Origin: JBEAOO01 sp041164825
GTDB taxonomy: Bacteria > Pseudomonadota > Gammaproteobacteria > Burkholderiales > Burkholderiaceae_C
Reading direction: 5' to 3'
Assembly: GCA_041164825.1 (NCBI GenBank)
Contig: JBEAOO010000204.1
Span: 1-9,475, forward strand
DNA: 9,475 bases
This document shows positions 1 through 5,835 of the stretch, one piece after another (within the stretch, counting starts at the first letter, position 1; each line of letters starts with the position of its first letter). Below the pieces are notes generated by a model, which was given only the letters and a program-made list of their open reading frames with translations, was not told the DNA's origin and made no database searches. The position numbers and the translations under genes are program-made.

Positions 1-349
1 GGGCGAGTTTGTCGGGAGCGTTCATCGGGCGTGTCCTTCGTGAGCCAGCGTGGTGTCAACAACAACATCAACGTGCTCCGAAGTGCCCTGAGAGAGGGGC
101 CGTCCAACGCACCGCCAATTCGCGTCTGCACGCGGAGAGGGGGCACGCCCAAACAGGGCCTCACAGTGACAACAACAGCTCTTCTTCCGCCGGTACTAAC
201 CGGTTCAAGTTCGCGGGTTCGGTGATTCACACCATCTCAGCACGCTTGTCGCGTGTACCCCGGAGCGGGGCGAAGTGTAGCTGCGTGGTCGCGGAGTTCG
301 CAACATGGTTTTGCGATGGTGGCCGCGCGCCCGGTTGTTGCGTGCGCTC
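1..349. other. Non-coding or unrecognised stretch before the first structured repeat
   Basis: I find no gene here that I can support. The first 230 bases are visibly less GC-rich than the rest of the window. Open frames cross it on both strands, including a minus-strand frame open from a GTG near 232 to the window edge and a plus-strand frame ending with the TGA at 223-225. By eye, only about 60 percent of third codon positions are G or C in either frame, against a far higher share in the real genes here, and neither product resembles a known family. Small hairpins are present at 190-203 (CCGGT-acta-ACCGG), 258-270 (CCCCG-gag-CGGGG) and 298-316 (TCGCAA/TTGCGA). None is followed by a T-run, so none is called a terminator. 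It could be the tail of an upstream gene or mobile element cut by the window edge. Confidence 0.5.
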
Positions 350-577
350 GCGCGCCAGGCCTGGGGGCTGTGGGGCGCTGACGCTGGCGGTCCCTGCTGC
401 GCAGGGACTGCGCTGTGCTGCTCGGTCCTGCGGGCCGGGCGCAAAACTCACTTCGCTCGGCTGCGTTCAAACAGTCGCGCCCCAGTCAGTGGTTGATGCG
501 CGCGTTGCGCGCGGCCCGCAGGCCCTGCGCTGCTCGCCGCCAGCCACAGCGCCCCACAGCTCCCAGGCCTGGCGCGC
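350..577 (-). repeat. Structured inverted-repeat element, copy 1 (MITE-like)
   Basis: This 228-bp unit is bounded by 41-bp terminal inverted repeats at 350-390 and 537-577, which differ at only three positions. Inside are a perfect 11-bp stem (427-437 with 512-522), an 8-bp hairpin with a 3-base loop (390-397 with 401-408) and a GCGCGC hairpin (498-503 with 507-512). A second copy lies in opposite orientation at 723-956. The strand given is arbitrary and only marks that opposition. No open frame inside looks like a transposase or any other protein, and I see no clear target-site duplication at the ends. It behaves like a non-autonomous mobile or REP-type dispersed repeat, or a DNA that encodes a folded RNA. 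The sequence alone does not separate these. Confidence 0.75.
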
Positions 578-722
578 TGGGGTGGCGCTGTGCGGCGGGT
601 GTTGAGTCACAGCGCTCGCGGGCAAGGTTCAAGAGATCTGGGGCATCCAGCCGTTGAGGCACGGAGGCCGGCGGGATGACTCCGGCATGCCACCCAATTC
701 GCCAGAGCGCCAGAGCGCCAGA
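578..722. other. Spacer between the two inverted repeat copies
   Basis: These 145 bases separate the two inverted copies. No gene is visible. A perfect 8-bp inverted repeat pairs 585-592 with 608-615 (GCGCTGTG/CACAGCGC) around a 15-base loop. A second, 5-bp one pairs 667-671 with 682-686. The right end runs into the 8-bp tandem repeat at 700-727. Neither hairpin is followed by a T-run. Confidence 0.4.
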
Positions 723-727
723 GCGCC
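700..727. repeat. 8-bp tandem repeat, 3.5 units
   Basis: The unit CGCCAGAG is repeated three times without error from 700 to 723 and followed by a half unit (CGCC, 724-727). It overlaps the outer end of repeat copy 2, which begins at 723. This could be slippage next to the element or a remnant of its insertion. Confidence 0.85.
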
Positions 728-956
728 TGAGGCCGTGGGCCGGCGGGGCGCTGTGGCTGGCGGCGAGAAGCGCAGGGCCCCACGGCGCGCGCGCAGCGCG
801 CATCAACCACTGACTGGGGCGCGACTGTTTGAACGCAATGAGCGCAGCGAATGCAGTGAGTTTCGCTCCCGCCGTGGGGCCCGAGCATCACAGCGGAGCC
901 CCTGCGCCGCAGGGGCCGCCAGCGTCAGCGCCCCGCCGGCCCACGGCCTCAGGCGC
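723..956 (+). repeat. Structured inverted-repeat element, copy 2 (MITE-like)
   Basis: This 234-bp unit has 42-bp terminal inverted repeats (723-764 and 915-956) that differ at two adjacent positions. It has the same internal plan as copy 1 but is inverted: a perfect 13-bp stem (775-787 with 870-882), an 8-bp hairpin with a 3-base loop (898-905 with 909-916) and a GCGCGC hairpin ending at 796-801. The 42-base block 796-837 is identical to the reverse complement of 462-503 in copy 1. The paired arms differ from those of copy 1 at many positions, yet pairing is kept within each copy. That is evidence that the fold matters, or that the two arms are kept matched by a copying process. Confidence 0.75.
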
Positions 957-1035
957 GAACGCTCAACTCCAGCCCCCAGCCCCCAGCCCTCAAGCCACCA
1001 CGCTCACCCCACCACGCTCAACCTCGGCACCCCAG
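957..1035. repeat. Pyrimidine-rich low-complexity stretch with direct repeats, covering the selD 3' end
   Basis: After repeat copy 2 the plus strand becomes C- and A-rich. CCCCAG-type units recur at about 969-990, and the 12-mer CCACCACGCTCA occurs twice, at 995-1006 and 1009-1020. The selD stop codon lies inside the first of these. The 15-mer at 950-964, which leads into the stretch, recurs at 6647-6661 in the other intergenic gap of this window. I see no terminator for selD. Confidence 0.5.
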
Positions 1036-2050
1036 CCGCCAATTCGCCCACCACCCCCGCCTGCCCAAACCCAGCCTCGCGGAACGCCGTCAGCACCTCC
1101 GCCACGCTGCCCGGCGCACAACTCACCAGCAGGCCGCCGCTGGTTTGCGGGTCGCTCAGCAGCGCTTGTTGCCACGCTTCCATGGCCCCGCTGACTTGCG
1201 CCCCATAACCGGCCCAGTTGCGCGCTGAGGCGCCGGTGGCGATGCCCGCTTGGGCGAAGGCCACGGCGCTCTCGATCAGCGGCAGTTGCGACAAGCGCAG
1301 CTGCGCCGCCAAACCACTGCCGCGGCACATTTCCAGCAGGTGGCCGGCCAGGCCGAAGCCAGTCACGTCGGTCATCGCGTGCACGCCGTCCAGCAGCGCC
1401 AGCGCTGTGCCCACCTTGTTGAGCTGGGTGGTGTGGCGGATCATTTCGGCGTAGCCGGCGGCATCGAGCTGGCCTTTTTTCAGTGCGGCCGACAACACGC
1501 CCACGCCCAGCGGCTTGCCCAGCACCAGCACGTCGCCGGCTTGTGCATCGGCGTTGCGGCGCACGCGCTTCGGGTGCACCAGGCCCAGCGCCACCAGGCC
1601 GTAAATGGGTTCGAGCACATCGATGCTGTGGCCGCCGGCAATGGGGATGCCGGCTTCGCGGCAGATGCTGGCGCCGCCGGCCAGGATGCGGCCGATCACG
1701 TCGACCGGCAGTTTGTCGAGCGGCATGCCCACAATCGCGAGCGCAAAAATCGGCTGGCCGCCCATGGCGTAGACGTCGGACAGCGCGTTGGTGGCGGCGA
1801 TGCGGCCGAAGTCGGTCGGGTCGTCGACAATGGGGGTGAAGAAGTCGGTGGTGGCCACCAGCGCCTGGGTGTCGTTGAGGCGCCAGACGGCCGCGTCGTC
1901 GCTGGTCTCGATGCCCACCATCAGTTCCGGCGGCACCACCCCCGGCGCGCAGCGCGCCAGGATGTCGGTCAACACGCCCGGCGCGATCTTGCAGCCACAG
2001 CCGCCCCCGTGCGAGAAGCGAGTCAGTTGAATGTTGTCGTTGTTGTCCAT
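1004..2050 (-). CDS. selD: Selenide, water dikinase (selenophosphate synthetase)
   Basis: This cytoplasmic enzyme makes selenophosphate from reduced selenide, ATP and water, and selenophosphate is the selenium donor for SelU and for selenocysteine synthesis. The 348-residue product matches the usual length of about 345. The N-terminal SHGGGCGCKI motif carries the catalytic pair as Cys18 and Lys21, so this is the cysteine form, not a selenocysteine form. Further family motifs are DDAAV (51-55), TTDFFTPIVD (67-76), the FGRIAATNALSDVYAMGG block (81-98), AGGHSID (138-144), TDVTGFGLAGHL (227-238) and DPQTSGG (300-306). I chose the ATG at 2048-2050 because the product then begins where family members do. 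An ATG further upstream (2135-2137) would add 29 unconserved residues across the divergent gap. selD diverges from selU. Its last codons fall in a low-complexity tandem repeat, so the extreme C-terminus may be variable. Confidence 0.97.
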   Translation of the reverse strand: MDNNDNIQLTRFSHGGGCGCKIAPGVLTDILARCAPGVVPPELMVGIETSDDAAVWRLNDTQALVATTDFFTPIVDDPTDFGRIAATNALSDVYAMGGQPIFALAIVGMPLDKLPVDVIGRILAGGASICREAGIPIAGGHSIDVLEPIYGLVALGLVHPKRVRRNADAQAGDVLVLGKPLGVGVLSAALKKGQLDAAGYAEMIRHTTQLNKVGTALALLDGVHAMTDVTGFGLAGHLLEMCRGSGLAAQLRLSQLPLIESAVAFAQAGIATGASARNWAGYGAQVSGAMEAWQQALLSDPQTSGGLLVSCAPGSVAEVLTAFREAGFGQAGVVGELAAGVPRLSVVG

Positions 2051-2142
2051 GATTGAAGTGCCTGCGCCAGAGCGACAGAGATGCTCTGCCGAATCGCGCC
2101 CATTGTGCCGCCGCGCCCCGCGCCTTGCTGCCGACATGTGCC
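2051..2142. promoter_or_regulatory. Divergent selD / selU control region
   Basis: This 92-bp gap separates the start codons of two divergent selenium genes and must hold the selD promoter and probably the selU-transporter operon promoter. I see no convincing -35/-10 pair on either strand. A 6-bp inverted repeat, CAGAGC (2068-2073) with GCTCTG (2083-2088) around a 9-base centre, sits in the middle and could be an operator or an RNA hairpin. That role is inference only. Neither gene has a strong Shine-Dalgarno sequence. Confidence 0.45.
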
Positions 2143-3243
2143 ATGAGTGAGCGCACCCCGGTGGGCCGCAACGGCCCTGTCACGCCTGCCGACATCCCAC
2201 GTTTTGACGTGCTGATCGACGCCCGCTCGCCGGCCGAGTTCGCGCTTGATCACATCCCCGGCGCCATCAACTGCCCGGTGCTCGACGACGACGAGCGCCG
2301 CATCGTCGGCACGCTCTACAAACAAACCGGCGCGTTCGAGGCCCGCCGCGTGGGCGGGGCGATGGTGGCGGCCAACCTGGCCCGGCACCTGACCGAGAAA
2401 TTTGCCGACCATCCCAAGGGCTGGCGCCCGCTGGTGTACTGCTGGCGTGGCGGGCTGCGCAGCGGCTCGATGGTGACGTGGCTGCGCATGGTGGGCTGGG
2501 ACGCGCAGCAGCTGGCCGGCGGCTACAAGGCCTTCCGCGCCGACGTGATCCGCCGCATCGACACGTTGGCGCCGCAACTGCAACTGCGCGTGGTGTGTGG
2601 CCCCACCGGCAGCGCCAAAACCGCGCTGCTGCACGCGCTGGCGGCCGAGGGCGCGCAGGTGCTGGACCTCGAAGGCCACGCGCGCCACAAGGGCTCGGTG
2701 CTGGGCGATGTGCCCGGTGTGCCGCAGCCCTCGCAAAAGGCGTTCGAGACCGCGGTGGCCGCGCAACTGGCGGTGTTCGATCTGAGCCAGCCCATTTTTG
2801 TGGAAGCCGAGAGCCGCAAGATCGGCCAGATCGCCCTGCCCACGGTGCTGCTGGAGCGCCTGCGCGCGAGCCCGTGCGTCGAGATCGTGGCCAGCCCCGA
2901 GGCCCGCCTGGCCTACCTGCTGCGCGACTACGCCTACCTCGGCGACGACGGCGACGCGCTGGCCGCCAAGCTCGCGCGCCTGCAGGGCATGCTGGCCAAC
3001 GAGGTGCTGGCGCGCTGGCTGACTTGGGCCAAGGCGGGCGAGCTGAGCCCCCTGTTTGCCGAGCTGATGGCGCTGCACTACGACCCGCTGTATGCCCGCT
3101 CACAGCACAGCAACTACCTGCGCTTGAGCGGCGCCCAACAACTCCGCACCGATGGGCTCACGCCCGCCGACCTCGCCGCGATGGCGCGCCAATTGCTGGC
3201 CGCTGACCCCGCATCCCCGATCACTTCCGAAAGCCTCCCATGA
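2143..3243 (+). CDS. selU: tRNA 2-selenouridine synthase
   Basis: SelU (also called MnmH or YbbB) replaces the sulfur of 2-thiouridine at tRNA wobble position 34 with selenium from selenophosphate, through a geranylated intermediate. The 366-residue product is close to the 364 of the E. coli enzyme. The N-terminal rhodanese domain spans about residues 15-145, with the catalytic cysteine at Cys100 in VYCWRGGLRS. The C-terminal P-loop domain has GPTGSAKT at 153-160, DLEGHARHKGS at 175-185, EAESRKIG at 221-228 and a late HYDPLYARS motif. The P-loop has Ala where the classic motif has Gly just before the Lys. The ATG at 2143 is preferred because the upstream in-frame TTG at 2053 adds 30 residues unlike the family. 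The stop overlaps the next start as ATGA, so selU is probably translationally coupled to the importer that follows. Confidence 0.96.
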   Translation: MSERTPVGRNGPVTPADIPRFDVLIDARSPAEFALDHIPGAINCPVLDDDERRIVGTLYKQTGAFEARRVGGAMVAANLARHLTEKFADHPKGWRPLVYCWRGGLRSGSMVTWLRMVGWDAQQLAGGYKAFRADVIRRIDTLAPQLQLRVVCGPTGSAKTALLHALAAEGAQVLDLEGHARHKGSVLGDVPGVPQPSQKAFETAVAAQLAVFDLSQPIFVEAESRKIGQIALPTVLLERLRASPCVEIVASPEARLAYLLRDYAYLGDDGDALAAKLARLQGMLANEVLARWLTWAKAGELSPLFAELMALHYDPLYARSQHSNYLRLSGAQQLRTDGLTPADLAAMARQLLAADPASPITSESLP

Positions 3244-4118
3244 CCGCATCACGTTTCACTCCCTCGCCCCGCGCCCTGCGCTGGATCGCCGCCACCGCCT
3301 TGTCGCTGACCGCCCTGGGCGCCTCGGCCCAGCAGGTGCTGCGCGTCACCGCCATCCCCGATGAGTCGCCGACCGAGCTGGCCCGCAAGTTCGCGCCGCT
3401 GGGCCAGTACCTAGAGAGCAAGCTGGCGATGAAGGTCGAGTGGACGCCGGTGACCGACTACGCCGCGGCCGTCGAATCGCTGATCAACAAAAAGGTCGAT
3501 CTGGCTTGGTTTGGCGGCTTCACCTTTGTGCAGGCCAGCGTGCGCTCGGGCGGCAAGGTGATCCCGCTGGTGCAGCGCGAAGAAGACGAAAAGTTTCGCT
3601 CCGTGTTCATCACCGACGCCGCCAGCGGCATCAAGACCCTGGCCGATTTGAAGGGCAAGACGCTGAGCTTCGGCTCGGCCAGCAGCACCTCGGGCCACCT
3701 GATGCCGCGCAGCGCGCTGCTGGCCGCCAAGGTCAACCCCGAGACCGACCTGAAGCGCATCGCGTTCTCGGGCGCGCATGACGCGACGATTGCCGCCGTG
3801 GCCAGCGGCAAGGTCGATGCCGGCGCGCTCAACATCTCGGTGTGGGAGAAGTTTGTGGCCGACAAGAAGGTGGACCCGGCGCAGACCAAGGTGTTTTTCA
3901 CCACCGCGCCTTACTACGACTACAACTGGACCGTGCACGCCGACATGCCGGTGGCCTTGCGCACCAAGCTGCAGCAAGCCTTTTTGGCGCTCGACGCCAG
4001 CACGCCGCAAGGCAAGGAAATCTTGGGCCTGCAGCGCGCCACGCGTTTCATCCCCACCTCGGCCGACAACTACACCGCCATCCGCGGCGCGGCTGAAAAC
4101 GCCGGTTTGCTGAAGTGA
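3240..4118 (+). CDS. PhnD-family periplasmic substrate-binding protein, putative selenium-compound importer
   Basis: This is the solute-binding subunit of the ABC importer encoded by the next three genes. The 292-residue protein starts with a Sec-type signal peptide: Arg residues, a hydrophobic stretch at about 15-27, and an ASA-QQ cleavage site after residue 30. There is no lipobox cysteine, so it is probably soluble in the periplasm. The mature part has features of the PhnD/phosphonate-binding family: DLAWFGGFTFVQA near residue 86, FGSASSTSGHLMPR, and a GAHDATIAAVASGKVDAGALN-like block. Family members bind phosphonates, phosphite or related oxyanions. Location between selU and the transport genes, opposite selD, points to a selenium oxyanion or other selenium compound. 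I recall a database family named putative selenate ABC transporter binding protein in such contexts, but cannot check membership here. The ATG shares four bases with the selU stop. Confidence 0.88.
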   Translation: MTASRFTPSPRALRWIAATALSLTALGASAQQVLRVTAIPDESPTELARKFAPLGQYLESKLAMKVEWTPVTDYAAAVESLINKKVDLAWFGGFTFVQASVRSGGKVIPLVQREEDEKFRSVFITDAASGIKTLADLKGKTLSFGSASSTSGHLMPRSALLAAKVNPETDLKRIAFSGAHDATIAAVASGKVDAGALNISVWEKFVADKKVDPAQTKVFFTTAPYYDYNWTVHADMPVALRTKLQQAFLALDASTPQGKEILGLQRATRFIPTSADNYTAIRGAAENAGLLK

Positions 4119-4990
4119 GTTTGACCGCTGCGGCGACGGCGGGCGCTGTGCCCGCCATCGAGCTGCAAGCACTCGATGTGGCGGCCGTGGCCGGCGGCGC
4201 GGGTGCGGTGCTGCATGGTCTGAACCTGCACATCGCCCCGGGCGAGCAGGTGGCCGTGATTGGCGCCTCGGGCTCGGGCAAGAGCACGCTGCTGCTGGCG
4301 CTGGCCGCGGCCGTGCCGCCGCTGGCGGGCGAGTTGCGGCTGTGGGGCCAATCGCCCTGGGCGCTGGGCCACGCCGCACGCCAAGCCTTGCGTGGCCGCT
4401 TGCTGCTGGCGCCGCAAACGCCGCCGCTGCCGCCGCGCCAACGCGTGGTGAGCGCGGTGCTGGCCGGGCGCTTGCCGGGGCGCGGTTTGCTCAGCAGCTT
4501 GCGCATGCTGTGGCAGCCGCGTTTGAACGCCGACGAGGCCGGCCGTGCGTTGCAGGCGCTGGCCGCGCTCGACCTGGCCGACAAGCTCTGGCTGCGCGTG
4601 GACCGCCTCTCGGGCGGCGAGCGCCAGCGCGTGGGCCTGGCGCGCGCGCTGGTGTCCGACGCCGCGCTGTGGTTGATCGACGAGCCGCTCTCGGCGCTCG
4701 ACCCGACCCGCGCGCGCCACACGCTGGCCGCGCTCTGCGAGGCCGCGCGCGCGCAACAGCGCACGCTGGTGTGCAGCCTGCACCAGGTTGATTTGGCGCT
4801 GGCGTTGTTCCCGCGCGTGATCGCGCTGCGCGAGGGCCGGGTGGTGTTTGATGGCCCGGCCAGCGGGCTCGATGCGCAGCAGTTGCAGGCGCTGTACGGC
4901 ATCGATGGCTTGTCGGTGTCGGCGGATGCCGCCGCGACGGAGCCCGTGCCGGGCGACACCGCCGCGCTGCCGCGCACCATGTGCCGATGA
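4115..4990 (+). CDS. ABC transporter ATP-binding protein, PhnC-like
   Basis: This cytoplasmic ATPase powers the importer. The 291-residue product has all nucleotide-binding motifs: Walker A GASGSGKST (50-58), Q-loop Gln101, signature LSGGERQRV (165-173), Walker B ending LWLIDE (185-190), D-loop SALD (193-196) and the switch histidine His223. The stretch between Q-loop and signature (VVSAVLAGRLPGRGLL) resembles phosphonate-importer ATPases (PhnC). About 40 C-terminal residues after the core are Ala-rich and look unconserved. I took the GTG start at 4115 because it overlaps the binding-protein stop as GTGA, the same arrangement seen at other junctions in this operon. No strong Shine-Dalgarno sequence precedes it, which fits coupled translation. 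The substrate is inferred from context. Confidence 0.92.
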   Translation: MSLTAAATAGAVPAIELQALDVAAVAGGAGAVLHGLNLHIAPGEQVAVIGASGSGKSTLLLALAAAVPPLAGELRLWGQSPWALGHAARQALRGRLLLAPQTPPLPPRQRVVSAVLAGRLPGRGLLSSLRMLWQPRLNADEAGRALQALAALDLADKLWLRVDRLSGGERQRVGLARALVSDAALWLIDEPLSALDPTRARHTLAALCEAARAQQRTLVCSLHQVDLALALFPRVIALREGRVVFDGPASGLDAQQLQALYGIDGLSVSADAAATEPVPGDTAALPRTMCR

Positions 4991-5835
4991 GCGCGTTTCC
5001 AACCCTGCAGAGGGACGCGCCGCTGCCCCACCGCGACCCCGCCGCGCTGCGCCGTTGGGCCACGCTGCTGGTCGCCGCCGTGTTGCTGTGGCCGCTGCTG
5101 GTGTGGACCGAGTTTCAGCCGTGGACGCTGTGGGATGCGCGCAGCCTGAAGGTGGCCGGGCGCTTCATCGCGTCCTTCATCCCGCCGCGTCACGACGCTG
5201 AGTTTTTGCGCGAGCTGGCATTCAACACCTGGCGCACCGTGGCCATCGCCACCGCGGGGTTGACGCTGGCGATGCTCGTTGCCGTGCCCGCCGCCTTGGC
5301 CGTGAGTACGCGGCTGAGCATCAGCGCGCTGGCCGGGCACATGGCGCCGCTGCCGGCCGCGCTGCGCCAGTTGCTGCGCTGGGCGCTGGTGGTGTTGCGC
5401 TCGATCCCTGAGCTGGTGTGGGCGCTGGTGTTTGTGCGCGTGGTGGGCCTGGGCCCCACGGCCGGTGTGCTGGCCATCGGCATTGCCTACGGCGGCATGC
5501 TGGGCAAGGTCTACGCCGAGATTTTGGACAGCCAAGATGCCGCGCCCTCGCAAGCCTTGCTGCGCAGTGGCTGTGGCCGATTGCAGGCCTTTGTGTTTGG
5601 CGCGTTGCCGCAGGCGGCGGGCGAGCTGCTGAGCTACACCGTCTACCGCTGGGAGTGCGCGGTGCGCTCGTCGGTGGTGTTGGGTTTTGTGGGCGCGGGG
5701 GGCTTGGGCCAAATGCTCGACACCGCGGCCAAGATGTTTGCCGGCCCGGAGGTGAGCGCGATCTTGATCGTGTTCATGCTCTTGGTGGCGGGCAGCGACC
5801 GCTTGAGCGCTTGGCTGCGCGGGATGGTGGACTGA
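4987..5835 (+). CDS. ABC transporter permease, PhnE-like (first)
   Basis: This inner-membrane subunit forms part of the importer channel. The 282-residue product has hydrophobic segments at roughly 24-41, 84-107, 132-152, 156-175, 225-242 and 256-272. A cytoplasmic EAA-type coupling loop at about 178-210 contacts the ATPase. Motifs shared with the second permease are LRSIPELVWA (137-146) and the block around YRWE and VGAGGLGQML (235-244), typical of phosphonate-type permeases. I chose the ATG at 4987, which overlaps the ATPase stop as ATGA. An in-frame GTG at 4981 adds only two residues and cannot be excluded. It has a longer N-terminal extension and only distant identity to its partner, so the two probably form a heterodimeric channel and are not a recent duplication. 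Confidence 0.92.
   Translation: MSAFPTLQRDAPLPHRDPAALRRWATLLVAAVLLWPLLVWTEFQPWTLWDARSLKVAGRFIASFIPPRHDAEFLRELAFNTWRTVAIATAGLTLAMLVAVPAALAVSTRLSISALAGHMAPLPAALRQLLRWALVVLRSIPELVWALVFVRVVGLGPTAGVLAIGIAYGGMLGKVYAEILDSQDAAPSQALLRSGCGRLQAFVFGALPQAAGELLSYTVYRWECAVRSSVVLGFVGAGGLGQMLDTAAKMFAGPEVSAILIVFMLLVAGSDRLSAWLRGMVD

Noticed and set aside
1..232. Open frames reaching the window edge (minus strand from a GTG near 232; plus strand ending at 225), considered as a partial gene.
   Set aside because: Third-position GC is low for this genome, no motif is recognisable and no ribosome-binding site is seen; support is too weak for a CDS.
190..235. GGTTCAAGTTC followed by an ACACCA-like string, considered as a tRNA T-arm and 3' end, perhaps selC near selD.
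   Set aside because: The bases flanking the TTCAAGT loop do not pair and no acceptor or anticodon stem can be drawn.
305..657. Several open frames on both strands inside repeat copy 1 and its surroundings.
   Set aside because: They follow the inverted-repeat DNA, are Arg/Ala/Pro-rich and overlap on both strands; they are artefacts of GC-rich sequence without stops.
898..916. Strong GC hairpin considered as the selD transcription terminator.
   Set aside because: No T-run follows on either strand, and the hairpin is an internal part of both repeat copies.
350..956. CRISPR array or rRNA fragment as an explanation for the repeats.
   Set aside because: There are only two long inverted copies without regular short repeats and spacers, and no rRNA signature.
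2051..2137. Longer selD from the ATG at 2135-2137, and longer selU from the TTG at 2053.
   Set aside because: Both extensions are unlike the families and would make the divergent genes overlap; the chosen starts align with known N-termini.
5418..5834. N-terminal extension of the second permease.
   Set aside because: It is the first permease read in another frame; the protein begins at the ATG overlapping the previous stop.
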